Part shown: one piece after another, positions 1-5,121 of the stretch
How positions within the stretch are numbered: the first letter of the stretch is position 1
Layout of the letters: every line of letters starts with the position of its first letter
NCBI GenBank assembly: GCA_004525155.1
Contig: SPDA01000205.1
Coordinates: 1 to 5,121, forward strand
From: Spirochaetales bacterium
GTDB taxonomy: Bacteria; Spirochaetota; Spirochaetia; SPDA01
Reading direction: 5' to 3'
DNA length: 5,121 nucleotides
Program-made: the position numbers and the translations under genes
The notes under the pieces: model-generated
What the model was told of the DNA's origin: nothing
Databases searched by the model: none
The model's input: the letters and a program-made list of their open reading frames with translations, nothing else

Positions 1-47
1 GCTGTGCCCGGAGAAAGGTTCATCTGTCATCGGCGGTACAGCGCTGC

Positions 48-1799
48 TTACCCCTTTTCCACCTTGAATTTCATCACTTCTTTCAGCAGCACTTCCGCAT
101 TTTCGTCATTCCTGTTGCTTAATTTCGAGATGGTTTCTATCCCGGACTTGACGGCGGCGGAACTGTCCGAAATATGGGCGACTTCCGAGAAAACCTCCGT
201 AGAAATGGCGGTAATATCTTTTGAGGATGAAAATACGGTTTCTGCTCTCTCTTCGATGGTGACGGACTCGTTTCGTACCTTCTCCGTAATGGCATGAAGT
301 TCGTCGGAAGCTTCGAGGATTTTCGCGCTTTCCACGGCCAATTTATCCGTTTTCGTGACGATCTCCGCAAAGGCCGCAACTACGTCCTGTACGCTCCGGC
401 TTATGTCGCCGAAAGCCCGGCTGGTATGATCGTATGATACAAGGCTGTTTTTGATCGTTTCAATCACCTTTTTTAGACTGTCGGATATGGCTTTCACGTT
501 GCTTGAGGTTGATACGGAAAGCTTTCGTATTTCGTCGGCGACAATGGCAAATCCCTTCCCGGCGCTGCCGGCGTGAGCGGCTTCGATAGCCGCGTTCATG
601 GCCAGCAGGTTCGTCTGGGCAGCGATATCGTTGATAAGAGCGATGAGTCCGAACAAGTTATCCACATTTCCGGAAATCTCCTGCATGAAATTGTGCGTGT
701 CGATCAGATTGTTCTCGCCGGTCTGTGTCGTTTGCATGAGCAGATCCGTCAGCTCTATCCTGGTTTTCGATATCGTGTTTACCTCATCGATGGATGCGGC
801 TATTTCCCTGATGGAAGACGAGGAACGATCCACGGAATCCGCCTGTTTGTTTATTTCATCGACTATTTGGCCCAGGTTCCCCCGGATTTCTCCGATGGAT
901 GCGGCGGAGCTTCCGTTTTTCGAATCGAGGATGGAAAATCTGTCCCTGATGGCGAGGATCTTCGACTGAATATAGCTTATCGACTCGATGCTGGTCTGGA
1001 CCTGTTCGGTGAGGTCCTTGGAATTGTCCTCGTTGAATTCTACGGCTTTTTTGATGCTCATCACGATCTGCTGTATCTGGTCAAGAAAGGTGTTGATAAG
1101 GCGGGCCGTCTGGCCGATCTCGTCCTCTGTTCCGTATTGCAGCCGCTTTGTCAAATCTCCTTCTCCGTGAGCGAGGTCGGAGATGAGGCTGCGGAGGCGC
1201 TTTACGGGTTTTATAATGATACCGCGCATCAGAAGGTAAAGACCGGCTAGGATTAAAGCGGCCGTACCTGCCGCGGCGGCCAGGGAAAAAAATAGAAAAT
1301 TCCGCCTGGCCTCGGCTGCCTCCCCGGTAGACAGAAACAGGGTAAATACCGCGATTCTGTTTCCCGCAGAGTACTGCGTATGACATTGAAGACATGATTC
1401 TTTCACTATTAAAGGTTTTGTGATTCTGAAGGCACTCTCGCCCGTAGAGAGAACCACGAAACGCGAGTCCTCCTCTCCCTTTTCGAAAACGTTCAGTTCT
1501 ATATCATCGGGCTGCTCTTTATGCTGGCCTCCGAACAGCATGTCCGGTATCAGCCGGAAATCGATGACGCTTTCAAAATCATTCAGGCTTTTTTCAAGCG
1601 GCGCAACATCATAAATGCCGCCGTTCATGGCAAAAGAAATGGAACTGAGGAGGAGGTCGGAAAGTTCCGCTCCCCTTTCCCTGATAAAAGACTCCTCCCT
1701 CCTGCCTTCCAGGCTGACAAGCAGCGTAATGAACATAGAAAATACGATGACAAGCACCACAAGGATGCTGAATATTGTTTTTACTGCAATATTTTTCAC
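48..1799 (-). CDS. Methyl-accepting chemotaxis protein with a periplasmic CXXCH (c-haem type) sensor domain
   Basis: This is a transmembrane chemoreceptor of 583 residues that would pass a periplasmic signal to the CheA/CheW array. Visible in order: a first membrane segment at about 7-29; a periplasmic domain at about 30-167 containing C136-L-Q-C139-H140; a second membrane segment at about 168-191; a HAMP domain at about 192-245 (P198, and the DEIG motif at 226-229); then a long coiled-coil signalling domain. The hairpin tip at about 388-430 holds [19 protein letters not shown] and [14 protein letters not shown], the classic CheA/CheW contact region. I chose the GTG at 1799 because AAGGAAGG lies just upstream. 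The in-frame TTG at 1853 would add 18 residues but has no such site and falls in the -35 box of a good promoter. The position of the CXXCH before TM2, after a 'KPL' stretch, resembles Tll0287-like/DUF3365 haem sensors. That family link is an inference. The C-terminus (KFKVEKG) lacks an NWETF-type CheR/CheB tether. It is complete and ends with TAA. Confidence 0.95.
   Translation of the reverse strand: MKNIAVKTIFSILVVLVIVFSMFITLLVSLEGRREESFIRERGAELSDLLLSSISFAMNGGIYDVAPLEKSLNDFESVIDFRLIPDMLFGGQHKEQPDDIELNVFEKGEEDSRFVVLSTGESAFRITKPLIVKESCLQCHTQYSAGNRIAVFTLFLSTGEAAEARRNFLFFSLAAAAGTAALILAGLYLLMRGIIIKPVKRLRSLISDLAHGEGDLTKRLQYGTEDEIGQTARLINTFLDQIQQIVMSIKKAVEFNEDNSKDLTEQVQTSIESISYIQSKILAIRDRFSILDSKNGSSAASIGEIRGNLGQIVDEINKQADSVDRSSSSIREIAASIDEVNTISKTRIELTDLLMQTTQTGENNLIDTHNFMQEISGNVDNLFGLIALINDIAAQTNLLAMNAAIEAAHAGSAGKGFAIVADEIRKLSVSTSSNVKAISDSLKKVIETIKNSLVSYDHTSRAFGDISRSVQDVVAAFAEIVTKTDKLAVESAKILEASDELHAITEKVRNESVTIEERAETVFSSSKDITAISTEVFSEVAHISDSSAAVKSGIETISKLSNRNDENAEVLLKEVMKFKVEKG
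1380..1394 (-). other. CLQCH motif, putative c-type haem attachment site in the chemoreceptor sensor domain
   Basis: The codons tgt ctt caa tgt cat read C136-L-Q-C139-H140, the exact CXXCH pattern used for thioether attachment of haem c, with the histidine as an axial ligand. It lies in the part of the receptor predicted to be periplasmic, about 28 residues before TM2, where cytochrome c maturation would occur. The two cysteines are the only ones in the protein. A CXXCH alone can also be a metal site or a redox-active dithiol, so haem binding is plausible but not proven. Confidence 0.6.
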
Positions 1800-1804
1800 A
1801 GGCC

Positions 1805-1812
1805 CCTTCCTT
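1805..1812 (-). promoter_or_regulatory. Ribosome binding site that fixes the chemoreceptor start at GTG 1799
   Basis: AAGGAAGG on the minus strand ends five bases before the GTG at 1799. This purine-rich site decides the start in favour of [10 protein letters not shown]. The upstream TTG codon (1853) lacks a comparable site. The resulting N-terminus, a short basic stretch directly followed by a hydrophobic helix, is what is expected of a chemoreceptor. Confidence 0.7.
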
Positions 1813-1824
1813 TTGAAAAGGGTA

Positions 1825-1853
1825 ATTGTAATGTAGTTTATGGAATACGGCAA
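1825..1853 (-). promoter_or_regulatory. Predicted sigma70-type promoter of the chemoreceptor gene
   Basis: On the minus strand, TTGCCG (1853-1848, four of six matches to TTGACA) is followed by exactly 17 bases and then TACAAT (1830-1825, five of six matches to TATAAT). Transcription would begin near 1818. That leaves a leader of about 19 bases that contains the Shine-Dalgarno sequence and runs to the GTG start at 1799. The surrounding DNA is AT-rich. The site was read by eye and has not been tested, but the spacing and the fit to the downstream start are both good. Confidence 0.6.
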
Positions 1854-1888
1854 GAAAAATGTGTATCCGGCTCTGTTTTTTTTCCGGG

Positions 1889-1905
1889 CAGCGGTTAAGC
1901 CGCTG
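1889..1905 (-). other. Small GC-rich stem-loop just after the second permease gene
   Basis: CAGCGG and CCGCTG form a perfect 6-bp stem around a 5-base loop, starting three bases after the permease TGA stop. In the direction of transcription it is followed by CCCGG and then a run of A, not T. It is therefore not a textbook intrinsic terminator. It may instead protect the 3' end of the importer mRNA or mark its boundary before the chemoreceptor's own promoter. Confidence 0.4.
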
Positions 1906-1908
1906 GTG

Positions 1909-2760
1909 TCAGCCTTTCATCCCGCTCGAAGACAGGAGTCCCCTGATGTAGTATTTCTGCCCGAAGGCGAATATCAGGATAACCGGAATTATATACAGTA
2001 CGATGCCGGAGAGCAGCGCAGGTACGAGCAGGATACCGTTCCGGATAACATAGCCATTCGCCATGGCGACCGGAAGCGTGGTATTGTCACCGCTTAAAAA
2101 AATGACCGGCCCCATGAAATCGCCGTATACCCAGAGAAAGGAAAGTATGAATACCGTTACAAGGGCCGGTTTTGACAGGGGGATGAAGATTCTGAACAGG
2201 ATTCTGATTCTTCCGCAGCCGTCGATTATCGCCGCCTCCTCGAGCTCTCTGGGGAAATATGAAAAGAACTGCTTGAGCAGGTATATATAAAGCGGATTCG
2301 CGCCTATTCCCCACAGGAGCCATATCTTGTAGGTCCCGACCAGCCTTAGTTTGGCAAAAAAGACATATTCTGGCAGGAGGACCGATATGGGGGGTATCAT
2401 CAGCACCACGAGAACCACGCCGAAGAGAAAATTTTTCCCCGGGACCTGGAACCGTGCAAAAGCATATGCGAAAATTGAGGCGGCTAGCATTCCGGGCAGT
2501 GTGTAAATCAGGCACAGTTCGAGCGTATTCAGCAGAAAGTGTAAATAATCAATTTTCGTCACCGCCTGCAGGTAATTGACGAACTGGAAAACATCCGGTA
2601 AAAATTTCGGCGGGAAAGTCACCATTTCCTGCTGGGTTTTTAACGAACTCAATATCAGCCACAGGAGCGGAGCCAGAAATATAACCAGAAGAATAATCAG
2701 AAGAGCGTATAATCCGGTTTTTCCTATCGGCATCGGCGATCGGCTTTTACTCATTTTCAT
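1909..2760 (-). CDS. ABC sugar-type importer permease, MalG-like (CUT1 family)
   Basis: This is an inner-membrane permease of 283 residues, the usual size of MalG-type subunits. It pairs with the MalF-type subunit encoded upstream to form the channel of a binding-protein-dependent importer. It has about six membrane segments. The ATPase-docking EAA loop is clear at about 172-199 (E175-A-A, D180-G181, and IPLSKPA at 193-199). Further family marks are SSLKTQQE after TM1 with a following PP...P...NY stretch, and a C-terminus ending in GL...GMKG. The ATG at 2760 is chosen: AAAAGG lies ten bases upstream, and the gene then overlaps the end of the previous one by 14 bases, which indicates translational coupling. 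The TTG at 2769 sits one base from that site, too close to use; an ATG at 2754 is a possible alternative. The substrate cannot be read from the sequence, but an oligosaccharide, sugar or glycerol-phosphate type solute is likely. Confidence 0.94.
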   Translation of the reverse strand: MKMSKSRSPMPIGKTGLYALLIILLVIFLAPLLWLILSSLKTQQEMVTFPPKFLPDVFQFVNYLQAVTKIDYLHFLLNTLELCLIYTLPGMLAASIFAYAFARFQVPGKNFLFGVVLVVLMIPPISVLLPEYVFFAKLRLVGTYKIWLLWGIGANPLYIYLLKQFFSYFPRELEEAAIIDGCGRIRILFRIFIPLSKPALVTVFILSFLWVYGDFMGPVIFLSGDNTTLPVAMANGYVIRNGILLVPALLSGIVLYIIPVILIFAFGQKYYIRGLLSSSGMKG

Positions 2761-3652
2761 AATACACAAACCTTTTAATGAGCTTGAGAAAAACGAAAGT
2801 TAAAACGAGCATGAATACGAACATCAGCCAGACCACGGCCATGCCGTATCCGAAACTCTGGTTGGTAAAACACTGCTGGAAAGCGTAAATAATTGTAAAG
2901 TAATTCTGGAACGGCGGCTGCTGGTTTAAAAAAGCCGTGAAGGCGGACCCGGGCGAGGATGTCAGGAGAATCGGCTGGACGATAACACTGAAGGAAAGCA
3001 TTATTCCGACGACAGCCTGATAAAGTATGATGGGCGACATCAGAGGAATCGTAATGTTCTTCTGAATAAAAAAACTGCCGGCTCCGTCCACATGAGCAGC
3101 GTCCAGGAGCTCCTTGGGAATCGACTGCAGGCCGGCCAGAAAGACAACCATGCTGCTGCCGACCTGCCAGACAAACATCATGACGAGGGTGAAAGTCGGC
3201 AGGTCCACCAGAATATTTATGGAAAAATTCGGATTGAACAGCGAGAGTAAGATACTGATAAGCCCGGATTCCCTGTTGAAAAGGGTTTTCCATATGAATA
3301 CCGTTGCGATAACCGGTACGGTATAAGGAATGAACAATATGCTTCTGAAAAAACCTTTGGCCCTGATGTCCCTGTTCAATAGATTCGCGAGAAAGAAACC
3401 GACAATCAGAGTGAGAATAATATTCAGTGAAGTGAATTTCAGCGTACTCAGAATTGAGTTGAGAAACCGGTAATCTGAAAAAAGTTTCAGGTAATTGGAA
3501 AATCCGCTGAAACGGGGAGGCGAAATTCCGTCAAATCGGGTCAGCGATAAATATAAGCCGTATCCCATCGGAAAAACATTGAGGAACAAAAACATGAGAA
3601 TCCAGGGGGTGATTATCAGATAGAATGTCTTGGCCTCATTTTTACGCCGCAT
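2747..3652 (-). CDS. ABC sugar-type importer permease, MalF/UgpA-like (CUT1 family)
   Basis: This 301-residue inner-membrane permease forms the first half of the importer channel. It resembles the shorter MalF homologues (UgpA/LacF/MsmF type) that lack the large periplasmic P2 loop of enteric MalF. The N-terminus has the family-typical stretch PWILMFLFLNVFPMGYGLYLS in TM1, followed by LTRFDG and an NYLKLF element at 53-58. Membrane segments lie near 10-32, 70-92, 105-123, 152-174, 203-225 and 268-290. The ATPase-docking loop is at about 179-207, with D184-A-A-H-V-D189-G190 and IPLMSP, so aspartate replaces the first glutamate of the EAA motif. The ATG at 3652 has only a weak upstream AAGG at a spacing of about 11 bases, in contrast to the strong site of the binding protein gene. 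The stop overlaps the start of the MalG-like gene, so the two are co-expressed. No truncation or frameshift is seen. Confidence 0.94.
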   Translation of the reverse strand: MRRKNEAKTFYLIITPWILMFLFLNVFPMGYGLYLSLTRFDGISPPRFSGFSNYLKLFSDYRFLNSILSTLKFTSLNIILTLIVGFFLANLLNRDIRAKGFFRSILFIPYTVPVIATVFIWKTLFNRESGLISILLSLFNPNFSINILVDLPTFTLVMMFVWQVGSSMVVFLAGLQSIPKELLDAAHVDGAGSFFIQKNITIPLMSPIILYQAVVGIMLSFSVIVQPILLTSSPGSAFTAFLNQQPPFQNYFTIIYAFQQCFTNQSFGYGMAVVWLMFVFMLVLTFVFLKLIKRFVYYENE

Positions 3653-3683
3653 AACTTGTTCGCCTTAAGTAGGATGATAAAAC

Positions 3684-3731
3684 TTTGCCGGGATGGAGTA
3701 AAGACGTTCAGTCAGCTCTTCTCCCGGCAAA
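3684..3731 (-). terminator. Intercistronic inverted repeat between binding protein and permease genes (leaky terminator or mRNA-stabilising hairpin)
   Basis: TTTGCCGGGA and TCCCGGCAAA form a perfect 10-bp stem enclosing 28 bases. The loop can extend the stem weakly with a few more pairs. In the direction of transcription the stem is preceded by a T run and followed by G-TTTT-A, which is a poor U tail. Partial termination or 3'-end protection fits better than full termination. The stem starts 42 bases after the binding protein stop and ends about 30 bases before the permease start. Such hairpins are known in importer operons, where they raise binding protein levels over permease levels. The function here is inferred. 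Confidence 0.55.
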
Positions 3732-3773
3732 AATATGGCAAAGAAATCCTTTTCGTTTAGCTGTCAGCCCTTC

Positions 3774-5087
3774 CTATTTTGTTTCCATCTCCTGCTTGAT
3801 GATACCGTCTATCTGATCAGCCATTTTCTTGAGCGCTGTATCAAAATCAACCACGCCTTTCAGCGCCGGTTCCATCTGCTGGTTAAACGCTGAAATCAAG
3901 GCTGTTTCCCTAAGATATGAGGGGAACTGGAGAATAATCTGGTAGGGAAGTTCCTTGTTTACCTGCGCCAGCCTGTATTTGTCGAAAGCTGTTTCCTGCG
4001 GGCAGTACTTGAGCATGGACTTGAAGGCCGGCAGGCCCCAGCCGCTCTTGGCGCGCGCTACGGCTTCATCCTCCAGCATGTAGTATGACCAGAATTTCCA
4101 CGCTGCGTCGAAATTTTTGGTGTTTTTATAGATTACATAACCTGTCCCGCCGCCTGTCGCATTTACCCTTTTTGTACCGAACATGGGAGCCGGCGCGAAC
4201 CCGACCCGGTCAGGAGAAACATTCGTAGCTTCATTGACGATGGGGCCGAACCAGTACCCGTCCCACTGTACTGCAACACGGCCGGCCTGAAAAAGCGGAC
4301 CGTCCCAGTCAGGCGCCGGATCCAGGGGGTTGTGCATGGCATGGTGTATTTTTGCTTCGTCGAACCACCATTTGAACAGGGCGTAGACATCCGGATCGGC
4401 TATGTTGAGCTTCGTCCCGTCCGGGGTGAAGAGCCATTTACCCTTTGATGCAAGCATGGTGAGGAAATATCCGTTGAATTCGTCATCAGTATAACCGAAG
4501 CCGTATCTTTCTGCCTTGTTGTTTTTATAAACCGTCACCTTATTAATCAAATCGGTAAAAGCCGCGTAGCTGAGCGGCGTATCATCGCTCGGGTACGGGA
4601 CTCCTGCTTCATCGAGGGCATCCTTGTTATAGTAGTACATGTAATCGAGGGACCAGTCCTTAACGAGGCCGTAATAGGGGCCCACACCCTGCATCTTCCC
4701 GTCAAACCGGTACATGTTGTTTACCGGGAAAAGATCGTTGATGTCGATGGTCTTCGTAAGTTCCGCTGTGATATCTTTCAGCATGTTTTTACGAATCCAG
4801 TAAGGTAAACCAATAGCATTGACCCTGAAGATATCCGGAGGGTTCCCTCCCGCTATCATGGTCATCAGTTTTGTAAAATCGTTTTCAACGACATTCACCT
4901 TGATATTGGGATTTTTCGCCTCAAAAGCCGCTATTACCTCGTCCGGCATTTCCGCAGCATCCCGCATCAGCGTGATCGTCACAGTGGCCTGTTTTCCGGC
5001 TTCCTTTGTTCCGCCGGAGAAAACGGCAATTCCCGGCAGGAGGAGAAATAGTGCCGTGATTATCAGCACCCGTCTTAAACTTTTCAT
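3774..5087 (-). CDS. Extracellular solute-binding protein, family 1 (carbohydrate-type ABC importer)
   Basis: This periplasmic receptor of 437 residues would capture a solute, probably a sugar, and deliver it to the two permeases encoded downstream. It has a signal peptide: basic MKSLRR, a hydrophobic core at about 7-23 and a junction near FSGG (23-26), followed by a charged mature start. There is no cysteine near the junction (the only cysteine is C362), so it looks like a secreted soluble protein rather than a lipoprotein. The mature part has family 1 features: a first strand with TVTITL, IAAFEAKNPNIKVNVVE (52-68), GGNPPDIFRV (80-89), the YYYNKDALDEAGVPYP element (151-166), AGRVAVQWDGYW (268-279) and a WKFWSYY helix (330-336). 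Many tryptophans and tyrosines suit stacking on sugar rings, but the actual ligand is unknown. Start at 5087: AAAGGAGA lies six bases upstream. Length is normal for the family. It is probably the first gene of the operon, though its promoter would lie outside the window. Confidence 0.95.
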   Translation of the reverse strand: MKSLRRVLIITALFLLLPGIAVFSGGTKEAGKQATVTITLMRDAAEMPDEVIAAFEAKNPNIKVNVVENDFTKLMTMIAGGNPPDIFRVNAIGLPYWIRKNMLKDITAELTKTIDINDLFPVNNMYRFDGKMQGVGPYYGLVKDWSLDYMYYYNKDALDEAGVPYPSDDTPLSYAAFTDLINKVTVYKNNKAERYGFGYTDDEFNGYFLTMLASKGKWLFTPDGTKLNIADPDVYALFKWWFDEAKIHHAMHNPLDPAPDWDGPLFQAGRVAVQWDGYWFGPIVNEATNVSPDRVGFAPAPMFGTKRVNATGGGTGYVIYKNTKNFDAAWKFWSYYMLEDEAVARAKSGWGLPAFKSMLKYCPQETAFDKYRLAQVNKELPYQIILQFPSYLRETALISAFNQQMEPALKGVVDFDTALKKMADQIDGIIKQEMETK

Positions 5088-5092
5088 AAATG

Positions 5093-5100
5093 TCTCCTTT
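5093..5100 (-). promoter_or_regulatory. Strong ribosome binding site of the solute-binding protein gene
   Basis: AAAGGAGA lies six bases before the ATG at 5087 and is close to the ideal Shine-Dalgarno sequence. It is clearly better than the weak AAGG before the MalF-like gene, consistent with the higher output expected for a binding protein. Only 34 bases upstream of the start codon are visible. They are AT-rich, but no convincing -10/-35 pair can be named. Confidence 0.75.
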
Positions 5101-5121
5101 GGTAAATAAAGTATGGCTTAA

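Noticed and set aside
39..46. CAGCGCTG palindrome just after the chemoreceptor stop
   Set aside because: A self-complementary octamer with no loop and no T run is too short to call a terminator; nothing else is seen in the 47 bases after the stop.
573..1250. Plus-strand open frame of 225 codons inside the chemoreceptor gene
   Set aside because: It is antisense to a clearly recognisable signalling and HAMP region, has no family features and no evident ribosome binding site; it is a shadow of the codon pattern on the other strand.
1081..1395. Minus-strand open frame of 104 codons in a different frame within the chemoreceptor gene
   Set aside because: It overlaps TM2 and HAMP coding sequence, and its arginine- and proline-rich product is typical of an out-of-frame reading.
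1871..1890. Run of eight T beside the stem-loop after the MalG-like gene, considered as an intrinsic terminator
   Set aside because: In the direction of transcription the run reads as A, and on the plus strand it precedes the stem, so neither strand has the stem-then-T order required.
2775..3293. Minus-strand 172-codon open frame overlapping the MalF-like permease
   Set aside because: It is a frame-shifted reading of a conserved permease gene whose own frame is intact from start to stop; the product has no recognisable features.

Overview
The window carries four genes, all on the minus strand. They look like the core of a carbohydrate-type (CUT1-like) ABC importer followed by a chemoreceptor. 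In transcription order (high to low coordinate) they are: a periplasmic family 1 solute-binding protein (5087-3774), a MalF-type permease (3652-2747), a MalG-type permease (2760-1909) and a transmembrane methyl-accepting chemotaxis protein (1799-48). No plus-strand gene is supported. No RNA gene, mobile element, CRISPR array or phage remnant is visible.

The organism is most likely a spirochaete (Treponema/Spirochaeta-like). The evidence is the binding protein's cysteine-free signal peptide ending in an FSGG-type junction followed by a TKE-type mature start, and a chemoreceptor hairpin tip with AAHAG...[14 protein letters not shown]. Both styles are familiar in that phylum. This is pattern recall, not a search result, and some other Gram-negative anaerobe cannot be excluded.

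The binding protein has the strongest ribosome binding site and would capture the substrate in the periplasm. A 121-base gap with a perfect 10-bp inverted repeat separates it from the two permease genes. That hairpin could act as a leaky terminator or mRNA stabiliser and so raise binding protein output over permease output. The two permease genes overlap by a few bases and are surely co-translated. They each carry an EAA-type loop that docks an ATPase, but no ATPase gene is present here, so a shared MsmK/UgpC-type ATPase encoded elsewhere is expected.

The chemoreceptor lies about 110 bases beyond the second permease. It has its own well-formed sigma70-type promoter, whose -35 box coincides with a TTG that could be mistaken for the gene's start codon. 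Its periplasmic sensor domain contains a CLQCH motif just before the second membrane segment, the signature of covalent c-type haem attachment. The receptor may therefore sense redox state, oxygen or a small gas rather than the sugar handled by its neighbours. This is the most interesting observation in an otherwise ordinary region.
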